The notes below the pieces were generated by a model. The model searched no databases. It saw only the letters and a program-made list of their open reading frames with translations, and was not told the DNA's origin. A stretch of 14,351 bases of DNA, from positions 1 through 14,351 of the forward strand of contig JALZWI010000174.1 in NCBI GenBank assembly GCA_023299895.1. The letters run 5' to 3'. Below are positions 7,711 through 14,351 of the stretch, piece after piece. The DNA is from Arenicella sp. Its GTDB lineage: Bacteria; Pseudomonadota; Gammaproteobacteria; Arenicellales; Arenicellaceae. Within the stretch, counting starts at the first letter, position 1, and every line of letters starts with the position of its first letter. The position numbers were made by a program, and so were the translations under genes.

Positions 7711-8385
7711 ATGAAAAATACAGAACTAAAACAGTTGACCAAGCGCCAACAAGAAATTTTCGACTTTATCCTTGAACGCATGGCCAGCAACGGCGCGCCT
7801 CCTACCCGTGTTGAGATAGCCGCTCATTTTGGCTTTAAATCTCCTAATGCGGCTGAGGATCATCTAAAAGCACTACATAAGAAAGGTCATATTGAACTTA
7901 TTTCAGGCACTTCTCGCGGTATTTTTATCGCAGAAGCCGCCAGACTAACTGCTCAACAAAATTTGCAATCAGACGGCAGTGATTCTGAACTCGGCAATGC
8001 AACGGGTATGGCGGTAATCGGCGATGTCGCCGCAGGTGCACCAATCTTTGCCAGCGAACACGTTCAACAATATGTCAATGTAGATCAAGCCCTATTCTCC
8101 GAAAACGCTGACTTCTTACTCAAAGTGAAAGGCGACAGCATGATCAACATAGGGATTTACGAACAAGACCTACTTGCCATCAAGAAAAGCACTACCGCTC
8201 GCGAAAACGAAATCGTTGTCGCCAGAATCGGTGATGATGTTACCGTCAAACGGTTTCAACAAAATGGCAGCTCGGTATCACTGATTGCTGAAAATGACGA
8301 CTACAGTCCAATTAACGTTGATCTACAGACCGAAACATTCGCCATTGAAGGCATCGTGGTTGGTTTAATTCGACGCTGGTGTTGA
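7711..8385 (+). CDS. lexA: SOS repressor LexA (S24 self-cleaving peptidase)
   Basis: Transcriptional repressor of the SOS regulon that cleaves itself when stimulated by RecA-ssDNA. The N-terminal winged helix (about 1-75) includes PPTRVEIAAHFGFKSPNAAEDHLKAL, split here as PPTRVEIAAHFGF (30-42) and KSPNAAEDHLKAL (43-55), very like E. coli. The cleavage site is A108-G109 in DVAAGAP, the catalytic serine is S143 in GDSMINIGI and the lysine is K180 in DDVTVKRF. At 224 residues it is longer than E. coli LexA (202), mostly in the linker (about 76-98). The ATG at 7711 has no clear Shine-Dalgarno, but the product starts with a conserved MKN...LTKRQQEIF, so the start is kept. Regulation by its own product is supported by the upstream boxes. 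Confidence 0.98.
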   Translation: MKNTELKQLTKRQQEIFDFILERMASNGAPPTRVEIAAHFGFKSPNAAEDHLKALHKKGHIELISGTSRGIFIAEAARLTAQQNLQSDGSDSELGNATGMAVIGDVAAGAPIFASEHVQQYVNVDQALFSENADFLLKVKGDSMINIGIYEQDLLAIKKSTTARENEIVVARIGDDVTVKRFQQNGSSVSLIAENDDYSPINVDLQTETFAIEGIVVGLIRRWC

Positions 8386-8410
8386 TTGATTCGGTATTTA
8401 TAAACCGTCT

Positions 8411-8986
8411 ATGTCGAAAACAATAGATTTAAAATGTTCTTGCGGTTCAGTTGAAGGTAAGCTTGATATAGTTTCCGGTTCATTTTTCCATGTCGCTTGT
8501 CTGTGCTCAGACTGCCAAGCATTTGCAAACCATTTAGGCAATGCAGACAAAATTCTAGATACGGATGGCGGTTCAGAACTATTCCAAACTTACCCCGCTT
8601 ATCTGCAAATTTCTGCAGGACAAGACAAGGTACGCTGCCTACAACTCAAAGAGAAAGGCTTATACAGATGGTATACCGCCTGCTGTAATATGCCGTTAGC
8701 CAACACCATGAACTCGGCAAAAGTGCCATTTATTGGTATCTCAGTCAAGCTAATGCAGTTCGCCGACCAACAAGAAAAAGATACTGTTCTGGGGCCAATA
8801 AGCTTAAAAGCATTTGGCAAAGACGCTATCGGAGAAATGCCAAGAGACACTCACCCCAAGTTCCCTATTTCATACATGCCCAAAATTCTGATGTTTATGA
8901 TCAAAGGAATGCTCACCAAGAAAAACACTCCATCACCTTTTTTTCAAAACAAAAAGCCTATAGTTGATATCAAAACTTTGTCATGA
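8411..8986 (+). CDS. DUF6151-type protein with a GFA-like zinc fold
   Basis: A 191-residue cytoplasmic protein distantly related to the GFA/CENP-V fold. Cysteines fall in the family pattern: C9 and C11 (KCSCGSV), C30, C32 and C35 (CLCSDC) and C91-C92 (YTACCNMP), the last differing from the usual CxxC of GFA proteins. A hydrophobic patch near 155-170 (ISYMPKILMFMIKGM) may touch a membrane or partner. The family assignment to DUF6151 is from memory of the pattern and is less sure than the fold. It follows lexA by 25 bases on the same strand with no terminator between, so it may be co-transcribed and SOS-controlled. Its biochemical function is unknown. Confidence 0.78.
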   Translation: MSKTIDLKCSCGSVEGKLDIVSGSFFHVACLCSDCQAFANHLGNADKILDTDGGSELFQTYPAYLQISAGQDKVRCLQLKEKGLYRWYTACCNMPLANTMNSAKVPFIGISVKLMQFADQQEKDTVLGPISLKAFGKDAIGEMPRDTHPKFPISYMPKILMFMIKGMLTKKNTPSPFFQNKKPIVDIKTLS

Positions 8987-9144
8987 GCAACCATCTTAAC
9001 TTCTCGATCAGACAAAGTCATGTTCAACGAAGTTGTTGAATAGTCAAAGCAGAACCTGAACGGTTTCATGAATGAATGGAATGCTGAAGCCCTCACATTT
9101 ATGTTGTATGATCACTGAAATTATCTTAAATCTGAGAAATAAAA

Positions 9145-9753
9145 ATGAGTCTCCTAAAAAATATAATACAGCTTTTTATTATTGCATCACTGTGTCTATC
9201 AAGCATCGCTTTTGCTGAGTTAAAAACTTATAAAATCAAACCTTCTCACACCTACCCTTCGTTCGAAGCTGATCACCAAGGTGGGCTCTCGTTATGGCGA
9301 GGCAAAATCAATTCGAGCATGGGCACTATCCTTTTGGACAAAGCTGCTGAAACAGGAAGCATAGACGCGACAATGGATATGACAACAATCGACTTTGGTC
9401 ACGAAGGCATGAATGCCTCTGCCAGAGAGATAATTTTGTTCACTGACGACTACCCCACAGCAAAATACACTGGAACGTTAACTAAATTTCAAGATGGTAA
9501 ACCCACTCTAATTGAAGGTGAAATGACACTGATGGGTACAACCAAACCTTTGAATCTAACTATCAACACATTTTTATGCAGACCTAATACACGCAGTAAC
9601 GTGCCAGGTGCAGAAGTTTGTGGTGCGGATGCCTCTGCAGACTTTGATCGTAGTGAATGGGGTATCAATTATGCTTTGGATGGCGGATTTTTCCCTAATG
9701 TAAAACTACGAATCACTGTTGAAGCAGACTTACAATTAGACGATCCACAATAG
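9145..9753 (+). CDS. Secreted YceI-family lipocalin-like protein
   Basis: Periplasmic beta-barrel protein of the YceI family; characterised members bind polyisoprenoid lipids such as ubiquinone-like chains, and others respond to acid or osmotic stress. The 202 residues begin with a signal peptide (1-24, cut between A24 and E25 after AFA). The mature part starts LKTYKIKPSHTYPSFEADH and keeps the central GTTKPLNLTINTF motif. C145 and C159 could form a disulfide in the periplasm. The C-terminal DRSEWGINYALDGGFF is typical. The 158 bases upstream and 266 downstream suggest an independent unit. Its exact ligand cannot be read from the sequence. Confidence 0.92.
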   Translation: MSLLKNIIQLFIIASLCLSSIAFAELKTYKIKPSHTYPSFEADHQGGLSLWRGKINSSMGTILLDKAAETGSIDATMDMTTIDFGHEGMNASAREIILFTDDYPTAKYTGTLTKFQDGKPTLIEGEMTLMGTTKPLNLTINTFLCRPNTRSNVPGAEVCGADASADFDRSEWGINYALDGGFFPNVKLRITVEADLQLDDPQ

Positions 9754-10019
9754 GGTAAATTGTCGAGGTCACCGATATGTAAATACTTGGTCTCCTATTT
9801 TATATGGCTATAGCCAATGGTGGCATTTGGCCGAATAGTTGTTTTGCACTTAACACTATCCATGTAAATTCTACAGTCCTATATTAAGAAAGAACAAGAG
9901 CAATTATTTCCAGTTTTACTAAAGCATTGGAGTTAACTGAGATTTCGAGATAAAATGGAGTCAATAACGATGTACACTTTCTTGAGCCGCCAACTATAAA
10001 CCTAAGAGATAAACTTATA

Positions 10020-10553
10020 ATGCTATCTATAAAAATAAATAAAGCTGCCATAGCTTTAGTCATGTTAATTTCTTTACCAGTATTAGCACAATATAATAAG
10101 GTGGAAATCGTTGATTCATTAAATGACCCTGCGTTAGAGTCTAGCCATGTGCCGCAACAAACTCCTGTTTCAAGTAATATAGACGGAGTGGCAATAGACG
10201 GTTATGACCCTGTTACTTACTTCACTGAAAATAAAGCGATTAAAGGGAGTGAGCAACATGTTTGTGATTACAATGGAACCACATGGCATTTTTCTTCACA
10301 AGAAAATAGAGATCTTTTTTTAAATGCTCCAGAAAAATATACACCCGAGTATGGTGGTTACTGTTCGCATTCAATTACTGAAAACGATATCGTTACGTCA
10401 AACCCAGAAGCATTTGTTGTAAGAGATGACAAACTTTACCTTTATGCAAATCAAAAAGTGCTTGATCAAGATCTTAAAAAAGACGAAGTTACATTAGACC
10501 TAGAGTTCAAGAAACGAAAAACTAATTGGTCTGAATATGAAGTGCGCTTTTAA
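10020..10553 (+). CDS. Secreted YHS-domain protein
   Basis: A 177-residue protein with a signal peptide (1-23, cut after VLA) and a single YHS domain at about 54-117. The domain shows DGYDPVTYF, GTTWHFSSQENRDLF and PEKYTPEYGGYC, with cysteines C82 and C115. YHS domains are linked to metal handling, often copper or silver, and stand-alone exported versions starting GVAIDGYDPVAYF are widespread in proteobacteria with unknown roles. Here the usual alanine after DPV is threonine. The C-terminus is lysine- and acid-rich without a recognisable domain. AAGAG lies about 10 nt before the ATG. Metal binding is an inference from the family. Confidence 0.88.
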   Translation: MLSIKINKAAIALVMLISLPVLAQYNKVEIVDSLNDPALESSHVPQQTPVSSNIDGVAIDGYDPVTYFTENKAIKGSEQHVCDYNGTTWHFSSQENRDLFLNAPEKYTPEYGGYCSHSITENDIVTSNPEAFVVRDDKLYLYANQKVLDQDLKKDEVTLDLEFKKRKTNWSEYEVRF

Positions 10554-10641
10554 CAGTGTAGTCTGCTATAGAATTTATTGCATTCAATGCTAGAGAAATC
10601 AATAGAGGCCGAGATCTGAATGATAAATCTCGACTGAGAGT

Positions 10642-10658
10642 AAATACGTTGCGTATTT
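10642..10658 (+). terminator. Weak hairpin downstream of the YHS gene
   Basis: AAATACG (10642-10648) and CGTATTT (10652-10658) form a perfect 7-bp stem with a 3-nt loop, 89 bases after the YHS stop. There is no following T-run, so termination is only a guess. Nothing else stands out in the 255-base gap between the two converging genes. Confidence 0.3.
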
Positions 10659-10808
10659 CGAATGACCTAAATTAATTCCAACTTATCTGAAGTTGTTTCA
10701 ATAGCGAGTGCAGCCTAAAGACTCCATGAAATTTGCAGCTACGAACATATAATAAATTTTATCAGGAATATTAAATCGGGTAAAAAAGAAACAACCCCAC
10801 AAATAACG

Positions 10809-11312
10809 TTAGTTAAGTTTCTTCTTATTAATTGGTTTTGGCGGTAAAACTACGGCAGCGACACCCTCTTCTGCTAATTCTTCCATTTGTTGAGAACTCA
10901 CTGTTCCTTTTATATTTTTTTCTTCAGTTTTACCATGATGCATGCTGATCGCTTCTTCAGCAAAGCGATTGCCGACATCTTGAAAGTTAACATCAACATA
11001 GTCGTGTACTTTGCCTAACATTCTTTGTAGCTCGGCAAACTTAGCGGCAGAACCTTCTGCTGTGACAATATCTTTAGAGTTTAATCCTTTGGTGACTTTG
11101 CCACTGATTTGTCCAGCGTCATTTGCTTTAACGGTCAACGTGTTGCTTTTACGATTAACCTTTGGAGCAGCCACTTTCTTAGTGATATTACTTGAGTCAC
11201 AGTAAGGACATGTTAATAAGCCATTTTCTCTTTGTTCAAGCATATCCTCACTGTTTTTAAACCAACCTTCAAAGGCGTGCTGAAACTCACAAGTAAGATC
11301 GTAAATAATCAT
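10809..11312 (-). CDS. DUF1178 family protein with a zinc-ribbon-like N-terminus
   Basis: A 167-residue cytoplasmic protein of the DUF1178 family, function unknown. The family opening MIIYDLTCE-x-x-H-x-FEGWF is exact, with C8 and H12, followed by C35 and C38 (LTCPYC), suggesting a small zinc-binding module. The C-terminal half is charged and probably helical. I placed the start at ATG 11312-11310 because family proteins begin at this methionine; a longer frame up to 11366 would overlap the end of bipA and add an unrelated N-terminus. It starts 10 nt after the bipA stop, so the two are probably co-transcribed and perhaps coupled. The ribosome-binding site is weak. Confidence 0.88.
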   Translation of the reverse strand: MIIYDLTCEFQHAFEGWFKNSEDMLEQRENGLLTCPYCDSSNITKKVAAPKVNRKSNTLTVKANDAGQISGKVTKGLNSKDIVTAEGSAAKFAELQRMLGKVHDYVDVNFQDVGNRFAEEAISMHHGKTEEKNIKGTVSSQQMEELAEEGVAAVVLPPKPINKKKLN

Positions 11313-11322
11313 CAGTTCTAGT

Positions 11323-12423
11323 TTAGCTGGATTTTTCTCGACCATTACGCTTTCGCTCATTCTCATGTAAAAAGCGCTTACGGATACGAATACTTTCCGG
11401 TGTTATTTCCACCAATTCATCATCATCGATAAACTCAAGAGCCGACTCTAATGTGTGTTTAATCGGTGTTACCAAACGCAATGCTTCATCCGTTCCTGAT
11501 GCGCGAACGTTAGTTAACTGCTTACCTTTCAATGGGTTAACCGTTAAATCATTATCGCGAGAATGAAGACCAACTACTTGACCTTCATAAACCATTTGCG
11601 TTGCACCGATGATCATTTTGCCGCGATCTTGTAAATTAAAAATCGCAAAACCTAATGCCTTACCAGTCCCATTCGAAATTAACACACCGTTTTTACGCTG
11701 ACCAAAAGACTTATTCTTTTTAAGAGCATAACGATCGAATACGTGATACATCAAACCAGAACCTGATGTCATCGTCATGAATTCAGTTTGAAAACCAATT
11801 AAACCACGTGATGGAACCAAAAAATCTAAGCGCACACGACCTTTGCCATCTGGGTTCATATTTTCTAAATCGGCACCACGCTCTTGTAGTGCTTTCATCG
11901 TAGAACCTTGGTGTTCATCATCGATATCAATGGTCACACTTTCGTACGGCTCATGAGTTTCGCCATCAACTTCTTTATAAATAACTTCAGGGCGAGACAC
12001 CGCAAGCTCAAAGCCTTCACGACGCATGTTTTCGATTAGTACGGATAAATGCAACTCACCACGTCCTGAGACTTTAAATTTATCAGGGTTATCAGTATCT
12101 TCAACTCGAAGTGCTACATTGTGTAGCAATTCTTTTTGTAAGCGATCACGAATTTGACGAGAGGTTAAGTACTTGCCTTCTTGCCCAGCAAACGGCGACG
12201 TATTCACTTGAAACGTCATGGTCACTGTTGGCTCATCAATCGTTAATGGTGGTAATGCCTCAACCGCATCGCGGGCACAAATCGTATCGGAAATAAACAA
12301 CTCTTCCATACCGGTAATAGCAACAATGTCACCCGCGTTGGCTTCATCAATTTCAATACGTTCAATCCCTTTAAAACCGAACATTTTAGCAATCCGGCTG
12401 TTTTTGGTTTTACCATCAACGTC
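11323..12423 (-). CDS. bipA: BipA/TypA ribosome-associated GTPase, 5'-truncated at the junction
   Basis: BipA (TypA) is a translational GTPase that binds the 70S/50S ribosome and supports ribosome assembly and stress growth, especially in the cold. About 367 residues of the C-terminal part remain, ending in IDDDELVEITPESIRIRKR and a charged tail, very close to E. coli. From DGKTKNSRIAK onward it holds most of domain II, then domains III and V and the BipA-specific C-terminal domain. About 242 N-terminal residues are absent, including the P-loop, switch regions and NKxD guanine motif, so this piece could not bind GTP. The open frame continues to 12609, but past about 12423 the encoded residues no longer resemble BipA and the base composition changes. 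It is broken by the junction and not by a stop or frameshift. Confidence 0.95.
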   Translation of the reverse strand, partial: DVDGKTKNSRIAKMFGFKGIERIEIDEANAGDIVAITGMEELFISDTICARDAVEALPPLTIDEPTVTMTFQVNTSPFAGQEGKYLTSRQIRDRLQKELLHNVALRVEDTDNPDKFKVSGRGELHLSVLIENMRREGFELAVSRPEVIYKEVDGETHEPYESVTIDIDDEHQGSTMKALQERGADLENMNPDGKGRVRLDFLVPSRGLIGFQTEFMTMTSGSGLMYHVFDRYALKKNKSFGQRKNGVLISNGTGKALGFAIFNLQDRGKMIIGATQMVYEGQVVGLHSRDNDLTVNPLKGKQLTNVRASGTDEALRLVTPIKHTLESALEFIDDDELVEITPESIRIRKRFLHENERKRNGREKSS

Positions 12424-12435
12424 GAGGACCAGCTG
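12415..12435. other. Composition and homology break point (likely chimeric junction)
   Basis: Left of here the minus strand encodes BipA in AT-rich gammaproteobacterial codons. Right of here BipA similarity ends abruptly inside domain II and the DNA becomes GC-richer with genes of an alphaproteobacterial style on the opposite strand. No insertion sequence, integrase, tRNA or direct repeat is visible at the edge. The exact base cannot be fixed because the residues around VLDVDGK could belong to either side. Confidence 0.8.
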
Positions 12436-12596
12436 CCAGAAGATATCGCAAGCCGGCTTTACTTGCCACCAACCCGCCGGTTTCAGATGCTCAATCCGGT
12501 TGTACCAGCCGGGATCAGGTTTCTCCCGAAGGCCGAAATGGGCATTGCGCCGATTGGCTTTACGCAGTTGGGACACCAGCGCGGGGAGGCGAAGGC
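12424..12596 (+). other. Unidentified scrap upstream of the GPH transporter
   Basis: This 173-base stretch belongs by composition to the right-hand piece. On the plus strand a frame is open from the junction and reads EDQLPEDIASRLYLPPTR, later KAEMGIAPIGFTQLGHQRGE, and would end at 12696, overlapping the transporter by 100 bases. It might be the 3' end of an upstream gene, but I recognise no family, and the two other plus frames are also open. The minus strand is open too, which is why the bipA frame runs through it. Confidence 0.3.
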
Positions 12597-13934
12597 ATGG
12601 CGTTATCATTGGGACAAAAAGCAGGGTGGGGACTGGCTGACATGGGCATTGTTGTCTTTGTCGTGGTCAAGCAATTGCTCGTTCTTGTTTTCTTGACCGC
12701 CTTTCTTGGGGTTCCTGTTGGGATCGCGGGGTTCGTCACGACTGTTGTCTTGGTCTTCGATATGATCACCGACCCTTTGATTGGTCACTACAGCGACCGT
12801 ACGCACAGCCGTTTTGGTCGCCGTGCGCCGTGGATGGCTGTTGGGGCCGTGGTGATGGCTGCTGGTATGGCCGCGTTATTTGCCGTGCCTGATGGCCAAA
12901 CGCTGGCCGGAGATTTGGCTTGGGTCATTGGGTTCTTTGGCATCGCCACGATTGGGTTCACCATGGTGGCGATTCCGTTTAGTGCCCAAGCTGGTGAAAT
13001 GACGCAGGACCCAAAAGAACGGTCCGCCATGACCGGTTGGCGTATGGGCTTTGCGAGCATTGGTATTCTGATCGGTGGGGCGCTCGTGCCGGGATTGGCC
13101 GAGAGCATGGGGCATGCCATGGCGGCTGTCGTTGTGAGCCCGTTGATCATTGGTGCCATTTGGATTTCATTGTTTGCCACGCGCAATGCGCCGCGGTTGG
13201 CTCAGACGGAACCCGTGGCGTTGAAGGTCGCCTACGGTCTGGTTCTCAAGAACAGAGCTTTCATGGTTTTGGTTGCAATATACGGCATCATGACTTTGGC
13301 GATTGCTTTGATCACAGCTGGACTACCCTTTGCGGCGTTGTATCTGATCAATGACACCGGAGACACGATGCTATCAGACATCGCGCAAGCTTTGACGACG
13401 CTCAGCCTTTTGTTTGCGGCCTTTGTGATTGGATCAATCCTAAGCCAAGCGGTTTGGGTGCTGTTGTCCAATCGGTTCGGGAAGCTTGCTGCGTTGCAGT
13501 TTGGGCTGGTGCTCTACATGGCGCTTTTGGCTGGGTTGTTCGCTGTTTTGCCATCCGTCAATGTGACGATCATTGCAGGGATGTTCGTGCTGGCTGGGTT
13601 CTGTAACGGGTCCTATCAGCAGATCCCCTGGGCGATGTACCCCGATCTGATGGACGTAACACGCGCTGAAACCGGAGCCGCCATTGAAGGGTCGTTTTCC
13701 GCGATCTGGTTGTTCGGTCAGAAACTCGCGAATGCGATGGCACCAGCAGCACTTGGCGGCATCTTGTGGCTTGCTGGGTGGCAAGAAAGCACGGTTGGCA
13801 TCATTACGCAGGCGCCAGAGGCCCTGACAATGTTGCAATATGCTATCACGATTATCCCTGCTTTGATCTTGTTGATCTCGCTTCTTGCGCTCAGCTTGGT
13901 ATACCGACCGCTTGAGAAGGCAGCATTGGCGTAA
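12597..13934 (+). CDS. GPH/MFS_2 family (MelB-like) cation-coupled transporter
   Basis: Inner-membrane carrier of the glycoside-pentoside-hexuronide family within the MFS. The 445 residues contain about 12 hydrophobic segments. The family signature is clear: D55-x-x-x-D59-P (FDMITDPLIGHYSDRTHS, the cation-site aspartates of MelB) followed by RFGRRAPWM, and in the C-terminal half IPWAMYPDLMDVTRAETGAA with GSFSAIWLFGQKLANA. The start ATG gives a typical LSLGQKAGWGLADMG opening. Many alphaproteobacterial members have no known substrate, so sugar transport should not be assumed. GC-rich codon use differs from the left part of the window. An alpha/beta hydrolase follows 3 nt after the stop, so they form an operon. 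Confidence 0.92.
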   Translation: MALSLGQKAGWGLADMGIVVFVVVKQLLVLVFLTAFLGVPVGIAGFVTTVVLVFDMITDPLIGHYSDRTHSRFGRRAPWMAVGAVVMAAGMAALFAVPDGQTLAGDLAWVIGFFGIATIGFTMVAIPFSAQAGEMTQDPKERSAMTGWRMGFASIGILIGGALVPGLAESMGHAMAAVVVSPLIIGAIWISLFATRNAPRLAQTEPVALKVAYGLVLKNRAFMVLVAIYGIMTLAIALITAGLPFAALYLINDTGDTMLSDIAQALTTLSLLFAAFVIGSILSQAVWVLLSNRFGKLAALQFGLVLYMALLAGLFAVLPSVNVTIIAGMFVLAGFCNGSYQQIPWAMYPDLMDVTRAETGAAIEGSFSAIWLFGQKLANAMAPAALGGILWLAGWQESTVGIITQAPEALTMLQYAITIIPALILLISLLALSLVYRPLEKAALA

Positions 13935-13937
13935 AAT

Positions 13938-14351
13938 ATGTATGATTTGAAGACACTGGACGCAGAACTCGCGGAGGCTGAATCCCAAGTCGCAAACCTA
14001 CGCGATGGGTGTGCAAAAGCGGTGACGTGGATCGGTGAACCGGGTGTTCAAACGGATGTCGCTGTGGTCTTCATCCATGGATTTTCCGCAACATGTGGTG
14101 AGCTACGGCCTTTGCCGGAACTGGTGGCAAAGGCGCTTGGTGCGAACCTGTTTTCAACCCGTTTGATGGGGCACGGCCAAGACGGTGCCGCGATGGGCGA
14201 GGCCACGTTGGCCGGATGGCGCGGTGACGTGAAAGAAGCGATTGGGATTGGCCGGGCTTTGGGCAAGCGGATCATTGTCATGGGCTGTTCGACGGGCTGC
14301 ACGTTGACGACCTTGGGCTTGACGAATGGTGATATCGCAGAAGACGCGGGC
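13938..14351 (+). CDS. Alpha/beta hydrolase, 3' end beyond the window
   Basis: The first 138 residues of an alpha/beta-hydrolase-fold enzyme, open to the last base. Visible landmarks are the oxyanion-hole strand VVFIHGFSAT (44-51), the STRLMGHG turn (73-80) and the nucleophile elbow G116-C-S118-T-G120, with S118 as the catalytic serine. The acid and histidine of the triad would lie beyond the window. A polar N-terminal helix (1-30) precedes the fold, so it is probably cytoplasmic; no signal peptide is seen. The substrate is unknown; carboxylesterase or lipase-like activity is the family expectation. The ATG lies 3 nt after the transporter stop, suggesting both act on the same compound or pathway. 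Confidence 0.88.
   Translation, partial: MYDLKTLDAELAEAESQVANLRDGCAKAVTWIGEPGVQTDVAVVFIHGFSATCGELRPLPELVAKALGANLFSTRLMGHGQDGAAMGEATLAGWRGDVKEAIGIGRALGKRIIVMGCSTGCTLTTLGLTNGDIAEDAG

Noticed and set aside
9802..9816. Palindrome TGGCTATAGCCA in the gap between the YceI and YHS genes
   Set aside because: An isolated 12-bp palindrome with no second copy or promoter context; chance is likely.
11313..11366. Longer DUF1178 start at 11366
   Set aside because: It would overlap the bipA 3' end and add 18 residues not found in the family; the conserved MIIYDLTCE start at 11312 fits better.
12424..12609. N-terminal extension of the bipA reading frame to 12609
   Set aside because: The residues past the junction do not resemble BipA domain I or II and sit in DNA of different composition; the open frame there is fortuitous.
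12788..13186. Long minus-strand frames opposite the GPH transporter
   Set aside because: They are antisense shadows of a GC-rich gene; none shows a protein family, while the plus-strand frame has clear MFS_2 motifs.

Overview
The window reads as two unrelated pieces of DNA joined near position 12,420. Positions 1 to about 12,420 are AT-rich with gene content typical of a gammaproteobacterium, probably marine or otherwise saline: NhaA, HtpX behind a near-consensus sigma-32 promoter, an E. coli-type LexA, IF-1, a TRAP transporter and BipA. From about 12,420 to the end the DNA is visibly richer in GC, with G/C-ending codons, and carries a GPH-type transporter and an alpha/beta hydrolase. By composition and style this part looks alphaproteobacterial (Rhodobacterales-like). 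The join falls inside the BipA reading frame, whose N-terminal GTPase half is missing, so an assembly or cloning chimera is the simplest explanation.

Layout, left to right. Minus strand: nhaA (113-1324), a GFA/CENP-V-fold zinc protein (1558-1998) and htpX (2124-2963), the last followed by a perfect 16-bp-stem terminator. Plus strand: a TerB-domain protein (3110-3565), divergent from htpX. Next comes a tripartite TRAP operon, dctP-dctQ-dctM (3690-6743), with a small membrane protein attached (6749-7228). Then follow infA (GTG start, 7361), lexA (7711-8385) behind two near-match SOS boxes, a second GFA-like protein of the DUF6151 type (8411-8986), a secreted YceI protein (9145-9753) and a secreted YHS-domain protein (10020-10553). 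Minus strand: a DUF1178 zinc-ribbon-like protein (10809-11312), 10 nt behind the truncated bipA (11323 to about 12423). Beyond the join, plus strand: an unidentified scrap, a GPH/MFS_2 transporter (12597-13934) and, 3 nt later, an alpha/beta hydrolase that runs off the end (13938 onward).

Functionally the left part is mostly housekeeping and stress biology: sodium/proton homeostasis, membrane-protein quality control under heat shock, DNA-damage regulation, translation initiation, a ribosome-associated GTPase, and uptake of a small organic acid, probably a 2-oxoacid or related carboxylate. The only gene-to-gene coupling that is clear is the TRAP operon, the bipA-DUF1178 pair and the transporter-hydrolase pair. 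I found no tRNA, rRNA, CRISPR array, insertion sequence, integrase or phage gene, and no stretch over 300 bases without a gene. I see no convincing undescribed multi-gene system. The most notable items are the composition break inside bipA, the sigma-32 promoter of htpX, the paired SOS boxes at lexA and a short possible gene remnant beside nhaA.
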